This document shows positions 11,260 to 21,882 of a stretch of DNA of 64,000 bases, piece after piece. Origin of the DNA: Gnetum montanum (Eukaryota > Streptophyta > Gnetopsida > Gnetales > Gnetaceae); assembly GCA_015680685.1 (NCBI GenBank), contig MNCI01028890.1, forward strand, positions 120,938 through 184,937. Reading direction: 5' to 3'. Within the stretch, counting starts at the first letter, position 1; the number at the start of each line of letters is the position of its first letter. The notes under the pieces are model-generated. The model saw only the letters and a list, made by a program, of their open reading frames with translations, was not told the origin of the DNA and did not search any database. Both the position numbers and the translations under genes were made by a program.

Positions 11260-11578
11260 ATGGTTGGCAAATACGAAATAGAGAAGTTCAATGGAAGCGA
11301 CTTCACATTGTGGAATGAAAAGAAGAGTAATGAAAAGAAGGCAGAAAAGGTTGCTGCAAATCTGTGCATGCTTATGGGGAACACACATCAAGTGGGAGAG
11401 TCTTCTGTTGCATCAACTAGTTTAGAAGAAGAATCAACGATGTTGTGGCATCGAAACCTTGGTCATATGTCAGAACAAGGTTTGCAGATTCTCTCTAATC
11501 ACAAACTACTTCCTGGGCTCAATTCGGTATATTTACCATTTTGTGAGCATTGTGTTACTACTAAGTAAAACAGATTTA
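11260..11578 (+). pseudogene. truncated copia gag joined to GAG-pre-integrase segment
   Basis: The reading from ATG 11260 gives the typical copia gag start (VGKYEIEKFNGSDFTLWNEK). It then jumps by deletion into the GAG-pre-integrase zinc-binding region (LWHRNLGHMSEQGLQIL, FCEHC). TAA at 11566-11568 is probably a former CAA. The same frame then runs into the captured host sequence. The rest of gag, the protease active site, integrase and RT are missing. Confidence 0.88.
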
Positions 11579-11579
11579 A

Positions 11580-11799
11580 GTTTAGCATATCAGAAGAGGC
11601 AGAGGCAGAGGCGGACGCAGACGTAGACCATGAAGAGCTGAGGACTGCATCCGTAGGCATGACCAGCGATGAAAACGGAAATGGCGAAGGCTGGTCTGAG
11701 GGCATGTTCCTGGAGGTGGAGGCCCAGTTCTGGGTGCTGGGCATGCTGCGTGAGGGGCCACGCTCACGCGCCGCAGCGGAGCTCCTAGACAATTCCAGG
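11580..11799 (+). other. GC-rich captured sequence of unknown origin
   Basis: It is open in the gag frame and encodes an acidic Glu/Ala/Asp-rich stretch. The base composition is abruptly richer in GC than the AT-rich surroundings. It precedes the arginine decarboxylase fragment and may be part of the same source gene, but I do not recognise it. Confidence 0.4.
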
Positions 11800-12118
11800 A
11801 CCGTCATGGGTTTCGTCGGGATTGGTGAGTACGGGCATTGCTGGGCGCTCGTGGAGAAGCTGAAGCTTTGTTGCGTCGAGCGGTTCAAGGAAGGCGAGCT
11901 TGGGCTCAAGCAGCTTGCCCTGGTGGACTGCATCAATGAGTTACTGACGAATTCCCTGGTCAGGGCGGTGTGCCAGATTAATCTGTCCATCTTCAAATCG
12001 TTGCCGGATTGGTGGGCGATCGGGCAGATGTTTCCGCTGATGCCGATCCAGCTACTGAACGAGCGGCCGACGGTGCGGGCGGTGTTGTTGGACCTTACCT
12101 ACAACAGCGATGGGAAGC
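11800..12118 (+). pseudogene. arginine decarboxylase fragment captured by copia element
   Basis: The frame starting at ATG 11659 contains the stretch before the C-terminal barrel of plant arginine decarboxylases. Recognisable parts are GEYGHCWALVEKLK, CVERFKEGELGLKQLALVD, the hallmark NLSIFKSLPDWWAIGQMFPLMPI and ERPTVRAVLLDLT, and it stops right after DGK. Arginine decarboxylase is the PLP enzyme that makes agmatine for polyamine synthesis. Only about 105 of roughly 700 residues are present, without the PLP lysine, so the piece is not an enzyme. Plant ADC genes are typically intronless, so this could come from genomic DNA or cDNA. Confidence 0.85.
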
Positions 12119-12432
12119 GCACGCAGATCAAAGCCCTGGCAGCGGCAGCAGCGGCAGGAGGGCGACGAGGAGTCGCGTTGGTTCGGTGGTTGGCAGTGGC
12201 AGCGGCGTTGGCGGTGGCGGACGTCGAAGATCCGGTCGGACGCGCGGGCGAGGATCGTGTTCGAGGAGTTCGGGTTCACGCACAATGGCAGCATCAAGCT
12301 CAACTTCAGCGACGTCTCCATCCGAGTACGCGAGGGCGATGGGGCCGTGGCCGCGCACTCGATGGGATTCTTCCTAAGCACGTGCGAGGCGTGGGCACAG
12401 GTGCTGCAGCAGATGGAGCGCCGCGACGTGCA
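12119..12432 (+). pseudogene. GOST / lung seven-transmembrane protein fragment captured by copia element
   Basis: The ORF beginning at ATG 12110 contains SDARARIVFEEFGFTHNGSI and DVSIRVREGD, then a LGFFL-type segment (MGFFLSTCEAWAQVLQQME). This matches the N-terminal luminal domain of plant GPR107/GOST-family proteins. A possible signal peptide (LVRWLAVAAALAVAD) lies just upstream but in the decarboxylase frame, so a 1-base shift separates them. No membrane segment of the parent protein is included. The region is strongly GC-rich. Confidence 0.75.
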
Positions 12433-13040
12433 GGTGCTGGTGGATGGAAATCCCAATATTGGCAAAGATGTTACTCCTACGCCTTCTGGGTCTCCTTCCA
12501 CACCAGGTACACTAGGAGGTTCATCCAACAGCAGCGATTCGCCAGAAGGCAAGCGAGGATCAACACCGTCATCATCAAGATCATCTTCTAATGTTGCTGC
12601 AATTGCTGGTGGTGTGGTAGGCGGGATTGTGGGTTTGGCACCGGTTGGGTGCTTGTACTTCTGCTGTTTGAAGAGGCGCAGAAAACTTGGCCGTGTTCAG
12701 AGCCCAAATACGTCAGAGTTTACTCCTCCGGCTTCCACCAACTCTGGTTCAGGATTGCTGAAAATGTCCTTGACCGGAACCCAGTCAGCAGTCATGGGGA
12801 CCATGTCTCAGGATAGCAGTTTTGGCGCCCCAACTGATGTGCCGGTTGTGGAAGCGGGAAACATGTTTATCTCCATGCAGGTATTGCAGACAGTGACAAA
12901 TAATTTCAGTGAAGAGAATGTACTGGGTCGTGGTGGCTTTGGAGTGGTCTCCAAGGGTGAGTTGCATGATGGAACACAGATTGCTGTAAAGAGGATGGAA
13001 TCGGGAGTGATGAGCAACAACAGGATGGTAGACAAGATGG
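12433..13040 (+). pseudogene. TMK-type receptor kinase fragment captured by copia element
   Basis: In the same ORF as the GOST piece (12110-13057, 315 codons), the sequence becomes that of a TMK LRR receptor kinase. It has GNPNIGKDV after the last LRR, a Ser/Pro-rich juxtamembrane segment, one membrane helix (VAAIAGGVVGGIVGLAPVG) followed by basic residues, the conserved GRVQSPN and VEAGNMFISMQVL, then the kinase N-lobe with Gly loop GRGGFGVVSKGELHDG and the ATP-binding Lys in IAVKRMESGV. It ends before the catalytic loop. If translated, the ORF would give a chimeric GOST-TMK membrane protein without kinase activity. No intron is visible. Confidence 0.9.
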
Positions 13041-13068
13041 TGTGGAGATATGATTGATCCTCAATCAA

Positions 13069-13086
13069 AATCTCCAAGTGGGAGAT
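13069..13086 (+). other. polypurine tract of the copia element
   Basis: TCTCCAAGTGGGAGAT lies directly before the 3' LTR, which is the standard copia arrangement. Confidence 0.88.
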
Positions 13087-13574
13087 TGTTGGAAACAGCA
13101 AACTGTGAAGCAGTAGATCACAGTAATGAATTAGCAATTGCTTATTCCTAAACTCCACTTTCCACACTTTCCATTTCTATGGTTGGATGATTTTAGAATT
13201 TTTCCTAAAAATAACATAAGACTTTTGTGAAGTTCTATCTTAGTTAATTTTTAGACGTTTCTAATTTTGTAACCCAGATGTGGCTATTTAAGTCTGTCCT
13301 GGGATCTGTCATAAACAGCATGTGAAATACAAGAGTGGGAGAATTCTCACATTGCATGAGAGAGAGGTTTCTTCTTGTTCTCTCCATGTGATGAAGAGAG
13401 AACCCTGTTATTTCCACATTGCATGAGAGAGAGGTTTATTCTTGTTCTCTCGTGTGATGAAGAGAGATGCTTGTTATTTCCATCGCTCATAATAAGATTT
13501 TTCTGCAATTACCTATTCTTCAATTGCTCTTTATTTTCATCTCATTTCATATTTTGCTGCCAGATCTGCTAACA
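13087..13574 (+). repeat. 3' LTR of the gene-carrying copia element
   Basis: Nearly identical to 10710-11196. The differences I see are T/C in the run near 13200, one inserted A near 13277, C/G near 13451 and A/G near 13485. Confidence 0.93.
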
Positions 13575-13579
13575 ATTTA

Positions 13580-13799
13580 TGCATGCACGGACGTATGTAT
13601 GTACACAGCCGAATGCGGAAATGAAGTTGCAATACAACGATTTCAGCACGAGGTGGATGTCATGTGAGGCGCTGTTGAACGAAAACACAATGATGGGCAG
13701 CGAGCATGACTCAGTGGGCGTAATCATGGCATTGCAACGCGAGGGAGAGGTAGAGCATGTGGAGGAAATGAAGTACATGGACTACCTTTCATTCTTTTA
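13580..13799. other. unassigned low-copy sequence
   Basis: Less AT-rich than the surroundings and open on the plus strand from 13579 to 13836, but no family is recognised. It may be the end of the kinase pseudogene that follows on the minus strand. Confidence 0.3.
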
Positions 13800-15560
13800 C
13801 ATCAGTGACTTGTGGCGTACCCAGCACTGCTATTGATCATGCCGTTAGGCTCCATCAGCATCATCGTCGACGTGGACTGGGTTCTGTACCGCTGATTTAG
13901 ACCCTGACATCGTAATCCACCACCTTGACAAGATTCCTGTGCTTGATGCAACCCAGCGTGAAGAGCTCTCGCTTGAGATGTTTGGAATCCGAAGCCGAGA
14001 TCTCCATGCAACGATCTTGCTATCTTCAAGAACACCTCTGTAGACCATGCTGCTGGCCCCTTTTTCCATGATGGCTTCACTGAAACATTGTGTGGCTGTA
14101 CCCAATTATTGTTTGCTGAATCTCTTCAGATTATCTTTGAGAAGCTCGGCTGCGACTGATTCCTCCTTGTTATCTCTTAATCCTCCTCTTCAACCCAAAC
14201 ATGTCCTATGCAACAGCAACAACCAAGAAAACAGCAATAGTTACTGAAAGTGATATAAGAAGAACTCGTTTCCAAGATTCGCTGTCAGATTTCCATCCGT
14301 ACTTCCTTAACCAAATCTCCCAGACATTGCTGCAGAGGCCACTGTTGCCTTGGAAGCCGAATGTTCCCCAGCTCAGAAGGTATGCTACCATTAAGCCTTT
14401 TGGACGCAAGCTAAACAATGTCAAGTATGTCAAACTAAGATGTTTTTTCAATGCCGCCAGGCTCCTGATCTCAGGAGGAATGTTACCATTCAACCTATTA
14501 GCATCCAACTCAACATCAGTTGATAAATTGCCAATGATTTTGGAGATGTTGCCAGAGATAAGGCTGGTATGTAATCCCAGCCACTAAAGTCTTGGCCAGA
14601 AGCTTCCTAGGTTGGGTGGTAGCGTTTCTGTTAAAATGTTTCCATAAAAGAGAGCAATTCAACAGAGCTTCCAAGATGGGAACAGGTTAAGTGCGGCTGT
14701 GGACTCCACTTGTAAGGTAATTATTTCCCATATTCAAATGCTCTAGTTTACTGCAAGAACTCCCTAACCAAGACGGTGTTGATCCACTTAAAGACGGTGT
14801 TGATCCACTTAATTTGTTATTTGAGACTTGAAAGATTTTGACTTGGGTGTCGTTGGCCCCTGACTCTAGGATTCCACCCATGAATCGGTTGGCAAGAAAC
14901 CAAAACCCTCAAGGTTGGGAAAGGTGCTTATCTAAGCGGAAAGATTACCTTCCAAATGGTTACCATAGAAATCTAATGTTGTAAGAGTTGTGAGGTTTTG
15001 TAGACAATCAAGGATGCTTCCTATTAAAGGATTAGCCCCAAGACTTAGAAATTCTAACAAAGTTAAATTGCCGAGTTAAGGAGGTATGACACAGTGAATC
15101 TTGTTCTCGCCAACTTGAAGTTTGTGGAGTGATCCCAAACCCCACGAGATTTTCCTCCTGAACTGATTTCCATAAACATTGAGTTCATTAAGGTCATGGA
15201 GAGATTGGGAAATCTCACCGCTAAAGGAATTGGTACATATAATAAGATTGTACAGTAAAGAAAGGTTTTCTATAGGAGAATGAAGTGCTCCCTGAAAGAA
15301 GTTGCTGCATAAATCCAGGATTTTAAGCCTACGTAGTTGGCCAATAGATGATGGAACATAAAGTGTTATTGCCAAGATCCAGAACCTGGAGAAATGATAT
15401 GTTGGCAACATCGGCAGACAACCGTCCTCGTAAAGCAGCACTTTCCGGAGAGATTTGAACAACCCGACCAGGATGATGTTTGGTGGACCACTTGATATTC
15501 CTTGTCTTCAAGTCTATACTCATGCATAACCTAGTCAGTTCGAGATCCATGCGGAGCACG
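13800..15560 (-). pseudogene. LRR receptor-like kinase pseudogene
   Basis: On the minus strand, starting near 15560, the sequence gives many leucine-rich repeats (ISFLQVLDLGNNTL, LRRLKILDLCSNFFQGAL, LHKLQVGENKIHCVIPPQ, LNGNIPPEIRSLAALK). A Cys-containing cap (GNSGLCSN) and a membrane helix (VLLISLSVTIAVFLVVAVA, near 14210) follow. Then come kinase N-lobe remnants (FSEAIMEKGASSMVYRGVLEDSKIVA near 14080-13990 and HRNLVKV). Frameshifts, stops and a duplicated 24-base segment near 14770-14810 break it. The layout is that of a large LRR-RLK. The catalytic half of the kinase is missing, and the copia element inserted just beyond its 3' side. Confidence 0.85.
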
Positions 15561-16497
15561 GCCCGTTAGAAGACAGCATTTTCTTCATTCCGAGGAATTT
15601 GTCGCAGTTCATCAGCCCATAACCTTAAGCTACATATTTGTTTCTAAAATTTTCACCGCACATTATTTTAAAAATTCAATGTAAAATTTTTGAACATCAT
15701 AGTTATATCATCTCCCTCTTAAGTCAATATCATAAACCCACTAAACGTTATTTTAAAAATTCAATGTAAAATTTTTGAACATTATAGTTATATCATCTCC
15801 CTCTTAAATCCAATACAGAATGGAACGGAATCCCTTTTCAATCATAAACCCTGCTCTATGAAATGGCCTAAATGTGCCAACAATTGGGTGATATTTTCCA
15901 AGATGTATTGTCACAACCTAAAAATTTGCAAAACTTTAGTTATCTAAATTAATGCATGTGATTAATTCTATAATACCATGAGATGCATTTCAACACATTA
16001 GCTCTAATGTTCATAGTTAAATCATAGGATCATATTACTATCATTACTATTATTATTGTTATTATTGTTTTTGTTGCTAGGATATTTTGTTAAAGTTTTG
16101 TATCCTTGTTTTGCTATTATTAGAATTTAGTCATAGATCTACTAAATATTTAAGATTAAATGTTGAAATCCAATTTTCGCAGGAAGTTTTTCTTTATGTT
16201 AGTTATCATGTCTTTACAAGTATTTAGCTATGTATATTTAATCTTTAGTATGATGATCCATTTATGCTTTATTATACACATCCAATTATACATCTTTTAT
16301 TTATGGAGTTATGCATCTCTATTTTTATTATGCACACATGATTATATAATACTCTATTCATGGAGCAATTGTGGAACCTAACCATACCAAGACCATATCC
16401 ATTATTACTTTTGTCTTTAAAGTAGGATTTGAAGTTCATTTTTAATTATAATTAAATATTACATAAATTATCTTTGTTAAGGAAGTACCTTAGGATG
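15561..16497. other. AT-rich non-coding DNA with a 60-bp direct repeat
   Basis: About 60 bases at 15661-15722 recur at 15749-15808 with one or two differences. No gene is present. The region ends at the target site of the next element. Confidence 0.6.
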
Positions 16498-16749
16498 ATA
16501 TCTGTTGGCACATTTGGCCATTTCATGGAACAGTTGGACTATCTTATCAAAGATTGGAACATCTTGGTGTTGGTACATTTTTCCCCATTTAATGGAGTAG
16601 ACTTTATGATTGAAAGGGGATTTCACTTATCGTTTATTTTGATTTAAGAGAGAGATGATCTTAAAAATTTAAAAGTAAACAAGTAGCTTTAAGGTTATGG
16701 GTTGATGAGTGATTTAGAGAAATTACTCACTATTAAATAAAATAACGGC

Positions 16750-17720
16750 AAAGGTCGAGAGACTGGTAATATAATTTGCATTTGAATCAGCCTCATCCAA
16801 GATAAAAAACAGAACTTCACTAAGCAACAAGCATTTGCTTTCAACCAAATCTATGATCCTTCTAGGTGTGCCCACCAAAACATCTATACCTCTGGACAGT
16901 GCATTCTACCAAGTTGTGTATGAAACACCAATGTATCTGCAAACCGTCCATAAAGAAGGCATTGACTCTTTGAACTCTTTCTCAACCTGCTTTGCTAATT
17001 CACCTGTGGGTGCCAAAACCAACACTGGTGAAAGCCTCTTGAATCTCCTTGGTATAGGGTCCAACACGTTGGTTTTCCTCCATACTTTGCTGTATGATGG
17101 GAATTCTGAAAGCTAACATTCTACTTGTTCCCATTTAGTGCGACACCAAAACCACCTTCTGAATGGGAAGGAGGTGAGTGATGCCTCGTTTGTTGAGTGC
17201 CTCCACAATGCTGGAGTTCAAAACGAGCCTGGAAATAACAAGATTTTCATCATCATGTCCATTTTGCTCAAAAGCATCGTTCCTGTCAAAACAACAAAAT
17301 AGCAGAGACGTCGGCATCGGCTTGGGCTTGGGTGTCACCCTGGGCATCGGTGTTGCAGTTGCAGAGCTGAGCATGCACAAGAGAGCCGTTGTCATTTCAG
17401 CCACGTATGAGATGCCCAGCCTCTTTAACAACGTCATTACCATAGTGAGCCAACATGCAGTGCGTTTGTAGGGATTCATCAACATCAGAGGAATTACGAT
17501 GATGCATCATGGCAGCAGTGGCAGGAGCAGTAGGACCAAGCATAGGCAGCCGGTGGTTAGGGTTTGTAGGGTTTCGAGTCAAAATCAAAATCCAGACAAC
17601 AACAAAAACATCAACAGCAGTAAGAACACAGAGCTTCAAACCATGTAGCCCATAGTGCAAGAGAATTGCAGTGTGGTGTTCAAAGTTCACTTGCATCACC
17701 ACTGCTTGCAAATCCACTGC
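16750..17720 (-). pseudogene. DEAD-box RNA helicase fragment in 5' LTR
   Basis: The minus strand encodes the Q motif (GITHLLPIQKVVLV, near 17150), remnants of motif I, motif Ib ([11 protein letters not shown], Gly lost) and motif II near 16800. The pattern resembles plant mitochondrial PMH/RH53-type helicases. The second RecA domain is missing, and stops and frameshifts are present. It lies antisense to the LTR transcript. A more complete copy is in the 3' LTR at 22614-23620. Confidence 0.75.
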
Positions 17721-17859
17721 CTGTAAATCTGAACCCCTGTAAATCTGATCCTGAGACCAATTATTTCATTTCACGTCCATTTCAATCACAAACCTAGAAT
17801 GTTGTTTCTTCGTCTTCTAGTACCTTGCATCAGTCAACAAATGAGGAGTTTTGGAACCT

Positions 17860-18340
17860 AGTTTCGTAAACTATTGAGTTGGTGGTGGAGAAAGGGTGCA
17901 CTTTTAACCCATCTCTTAAAAACCTTGCTCGCAGACCGATAACTGCCCACGTTGAGAGGATTTTGGGCATGCTGGAGGATCCACAAAATGCCCTAGAATT
18001 TTTTACATTTTATGAAGGGAATCCCTTGTTTCAAATGGAGCATAGCATGTCATGGGATTCTTATGATGAAGCTTTTGACGGCACGGATTATGTTGAAGGT
18101 GAAGATTATTAGGATTTCAACGATTAAATCTTGTGCTAATGCTGCAGAGATGGAGATGATCATGGAGTTACTGGGAAGATTGCAAAATGCTCAGAAAAAG
18201 ATGTAACGCCATTCGGCACATGGCTAGACAGAGATGCTGCAGACCGGGAAGCATTTAATATTTTTAACGGTATTTTGACCAAGTATGAAGATCACACGTG
18301 GTCTGGAATATGGATTAATTTCATCAAGTTAGGGGCCAAA
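17860..18340 (+). pseudogene. PPR-protein-like fragment in 5' LTR
   Basis: The ORF at 17879-18112 reads TAHVERILGMLEDPQNALEFF, which resembles the N-terminal region of plant pentatricopeptide proteins, followed by an acidic stretch. The next ~200 bases continue protein-like (DVTPFGTWLDRDAADREAFN) in another frame. The assignment is tentative. It lies in the sense direction of the LTR, downstream of the antisense helicase piece. Confidence 0.45.
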
Positions 18341-18717
18341 GATATGACTCCCCAATAGATCCTAATAAATCTATAATATATATATATATATAAAGTGACT
18401 TTTGTATTTTTATAATGATAATAACTTCTAATAGAAGTCATAACCTCCTATGGTAGTTATAACTAATTTCCTAAATGTTTGTAACCACTACAAAAGACAC
18501 TTGTCACCCGCAGCTTTTTTGTCTCCACAATGGCCACTTGTCAACTAAATGGGACATGTGTCAACTACAACCTTTTTCTCTCCATGGTGAACACTTGGCA
18601 ACTAAATGAAGACACTTGGCAACTGAATGAAGACACTTGGCAACTCCATGGAACACTTGTCAACCATAGCCTTTTTGTCTCTATGGTGGTTAAACCACCC
18701 AAGATATTTTGTAACTT

Positions 18718-19548
18718 NNNNNNNNNNNNNNNNNNNNNNNNNNNNNNNNNNNNNNNNNNNNNNNNNNNNNNNNNNNNNNNNNNNNNNNNNNNNNNNNNNN
18801 NNNNNNNNNNNNNNNNNNNNNNNNNNNNNNNNNNNNNNNNNNNNNNNNNNNNNNNNNNNNNNNNNNNNNNNNNNNNNNNNNNNNNNNNNNNNNNNNNNNN
18901 NNNNNNNNNNNNNNNNNNNNNNNNNNNNNNNNNNNNNNNNNNNNNNNNNNNNNNNNNNNNNNNNNNNNNNNNNNNNNNNNNNNNNNNNNNNNNNNNNNNN
19001 NNNNNNNNNNNNNNNNNNNNNNNNNNNNNNNNNNNNNNNNNNNNNNNNNNNNNNNNNNNNNNNNNNNNNNNNNNNNNNNNNNNNNNNNNNNNNNNNNNNN
19101 NNNNNNNNNNNNNNNNNNNNNNNNNNNNNNNNNNNNNNNNNNNNNNNNNNNNNNNNNNNNNNNNNNNNNNNNNNNNNNNNNNNNNNNNNNNNNNNNNNNN
19201 NNNNNNNNNNNNNNNNNNNNNNNNNNNNNNNNNNNNNNNNNNNNNNNNNNNNNNNNNNNNNNNNNNNNNNNNNNNNNNNNNNNNNNNNNNNNNNNNNNNN
19301 NNNNNNNNNNNNNNNNNNNNNNNNNNNNNNNNNNNNNNNNNNNNNNNNNNNNNNNNNNNNNNNNNNNNNNNNNNNNNNNNNNNNNNNNNNNNNNNNNNNN
19401 NNNNNNNNNNNNNNNNNNNNNNNNNNNNNNNNNNNNNNNNNNNNNNNNNNNNNNNNNNNNNNNNNNNNNNNNNNNNNNNNNNNNNNNNNNNNNNNNNNNN
19501 NNNNNNNNNNNNNNNNNNNNNNNNNNNNNNNNNNNNNNNNNNNNNNNN
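18718..19548. other. assembly gap (831 N)
   Basis: Undetermined bases inside the 5' LTR. The 3' LTR has 1047 bases between the same flanking words (GTAACTT and CAACGACTCACA), so the gap length is not exact. Confidence 0.99.
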
Positions 19549-19798
19549 CAACGACTCACAGTACTTGGAAAAGTTGGCTGAATCTCTTTAAGATAAGTCA
19601 TCTATAGTTTACACATAATGCAATCGTTTCATTTTTCACAACCGCACGCCACAACAGCACACACACATACTCACATTAACTACTGAGTTTATTTGGAGGT
19701 ATCTAGGCCTTGGTGTTGCGAGAGACCAACAGGCACCTAAATCCTATTCAAGGGCACTCGTTGGTGATCGCGTCCCAAACGGTTGTCAACAGTTCTTT

Positions 19799-19816
19799 TG
19801 ACGCTAGAAGGAGGGC
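19799..19816 (+). other. primer-binding site, tRNA-Asn type
   Basis: TGACGCTAGAAGGAGGGC lies 7 bases after the LTR end. From memory, the 3' end of plant tRNA-Asn(GUU) is complementary to TGGCGCTAGAAGGAGGGC, leaving one G-to-A mismatch. Confidence 0.85.
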
Positions 19817-19911
19817 TGAGAATTTAGCCTCTAAGTTCATAAGTCTTATAATTTTAGCACATCAAAAATTCTTTGTTACTATAAAGGCTTAAGAATTACT
19901 ATTTTCAGTTC

Positions 19912-21420
19912 ATGACCAAGAAGATTGATAGTTTGGAAAATTTCAAAGTTTCAAAAGATATTCTAGATTCAAAGATTGATTCTTCATCAGAAGAAGAAGA
20001 AAAGAGAGTTTTTGAATTGGGAATAAGTAGTGGAGTGAAAACTAGAAGATCAAGAAGATCACCCATTATATCCGGTTTATCAATTCGTAAGAGAATATCT
20101 AGAAAGTTTAAAAGTTTAATTATACAAAGGAATAGGATCGCAAATCCTTGGCAAGGAGTTACACCATTAGGATTTCAAACTTACAATGATATTCCTAAGG
20201 TAGTTTACAAATATTTGCTTGATCCTTTTGTTCCTGGAAAAGATTATTTAGCTGAAGAATATATTTACATGTTTGAGTTAGCTTTAGCTCATGCAAATAT
20301 TCAACATCAAGATCAAGTTTGTAGGTTGTTTATATCAAATCTAAAGGATATGGCTCAGATTTGGTATTTGAACTTACCAAGTAATAGTATTACAAGTTGG
20401 GATGACATGAAGAATCTTTTCTTGACCCAGTTTGATAATCAGTTAGATCAACAACAACTATATTGTGGGCTAGTACAAGCTAAGCAGGGAGTTAAAGAGT
20501 TAATTAGATATTTTAACATCAAGTTTCAACGAATTTGTGGACTCTTTCAAAGACAATATAGACCATTAGAAGAAATGCTCAAAGAAACTTATCTTAAGGC
20601 TGTTAACCCCAACATTTCAATTTGGTTAAGAAGAACTCCAAACTTAACTACGCTAAATGACTACTTTAGTGAAGCTCTACAATTAGAAAAATAGTTGAAC
20701 TTGAATCCTGAAGAAAATATTGTGATTCAAAAAAGAGAAGAAAGAGTTATGATTCCTATGCAAGATTTTGCTCAATTTAAAGCTTTACTAGGTCCATCTC
20801 ATGTTAAGATAGAGAAAGAACATGAAAGAGTGGGATCTGAAAAAGGACAATTAATGAGAGATATGTCTAACAAAATAGTGAAGCTTGAAAAATCCTTTGC
20901 AAGAGTTAATATCAAGGAATAAAGAAAAAATAGGAAGCATAAACATCAAGACACTAAGTTAGCAGAAGATGAGGATGAAAGTGACCTTATTATGTCCAAC
21001 TTTCTTGATATTGAATCTGATAATGAGTTATCTAGTGTTCATTATGCAAGTAAATCTTCTAGCAATGGATCTAGTGATACTTATTCTCTATCAAATTCTG
21101 AAGAAGATATGTCTTCAGATGAAGAATGTAATAATAATGAGGAAAATGGATATAGTCTTCGATCTAAGGAAAGACTAACTACTTCTAGACCTCCAAATGT
21201 TATTACAGATCCATCTTCTAAGAGAAAGGCATTTGAGCCAAATAGAAGAGATAAGAATAAAGGCAAAGATAATCAAGTAAAGCAAAACACTCCAAATCAG
21301 TCTTTTAATAAATGGATAAAGAGACCAAGCTTTATTGGTGATGGAGAGTATGATTTGATTGAAGACATTAAACATGTCAAGGCCAATATTAGCCTTTATC
21401 AGTTGCTTCAAATAGGAGAT
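19912..21420 (+). pseudogene. gag polyprotein region (element 2)
   Basis: The first ATG after the PBS (19912) opens a long frame. A retrotransposon gag domain spans about residues 75-250, with the hallmark DQVCRLFISNLKDMAQIWYL and ITSWDDMKNLFLTQF. A charged linker and a Ser/Glu-rich region follow. TAG at 20692-20694 and TAA at 20920-20922 interrupt it, without any frameshift. TAG at 21421-21423 separates gag from protease and is also present at the same place in element 1. No zinc knuckle is seen. Gag forms the virus-like particle that packages the RNA. Confidence 0.93.
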
Positions 21421-21423
21421 TAG

Positions 21424-21882
21424 CAAAGAAAGACTTTAGAGTTCATTAAAGGTAAAAGGAAAGTTAGAGAATCAGAGTTAAGTTATGTGTCTCATAATCA
21501 TGAGAAATTAAAGACTTCGTATGATAAGGAAGCTTATCCTTTTCTTTTGACGATGAAGCTAAAGGATAAATACTTGCACAATTGTTTGGTTGATTCTGGA
21601 GCTACATCTACTATAACGCCATTGTCTATATGTAAGAAACTTGGTTTGATTCTTGAAAAATCAAATAAAAAGATTGTTCAAGTGGATAAAAGTAGAGTGA
21701 AGATTGTGGGTCAAATACCAAATGTCCTATTGAAAATTGCTTCTAAACCCTGCATTAGAAGTAGAGTAACTATTCAAGTGGAAGATATACCCGATTCGCA
21801 TAGTCTCTTATTGAGTAGAAGTTGGAGCAAGAATTTCTCGGGTTACATATCAATAGATTATTCTCACATGTGGCTACCTTAG
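21424..21882 (+). pseudogene. retropepsin-like aspartic protease (element 2)
   Basis: It stays in the gag frame. The active-site segment is intact (LVDSGATSTITPLSICKKLGL, codons around 21590), unlike the copy in element 1 where Ser is Tyr. TAG at 21880-21882 and another TAG at 21898 follow, both likely former sense codons. The protease would cleave gag and any fused protein. Confidence 0.92.

Larger units (their letters stand above)
10710..13574 (+). mobile_element. Ty1/copia element carrying three host-gene fragments
   Basis: Two ~488-bp LTRs (10710-11196 and 13087-13574) flank 1.9 kb of internal sequence. The PBS TGGTATCGGAGC matches the tRNA-iMet site except for one base, and a polypurine tract AAGTGGGAGAT precedes the 3' LTR. 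Flanking bases GTTTA (10705-10709) and ATTTA (13575-13579) fit a 5-bp target-site duplication with one G-to-A change. Inside are a short gag start, a piece of the GAG-pre-integrase region, and then GC-rich host sequence in place of integrase and RT. It cannot move without enzymes from another copy. The LTRs differ by three substitutions and one indel by my count, so insertion was recent. Confidence 0.93.
16503..19791 (+). repeat. 5' LTR of element 2, interrupted by a run of N
   Basis: It starts TGTTGGCACATTTGGCC and ends GGTTGTCAACA. Bases 18718-19548 are an assembly gap. Comparison with the 3' LTR (24601-25647) indicates that about 1047 bases belong there. The LTR holds antisense DEAD-box helicase and sense PPR-like fragments. 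Confidence 0.93.

Noticed and set aside
12052-12552. Minus-strand and third-frame ORFs over the GC-rich captured region
   Set aside because: GC-rich sequence lacks stops in all frames; the recognisable decarboxylase, GOST and TMK readings are on the plus strand in two specific frames.
18530-19607. Long ORFs of 300 codons or more in several frames
   Set aside because: They consist almost entirely of the N gap and have no sequence content.
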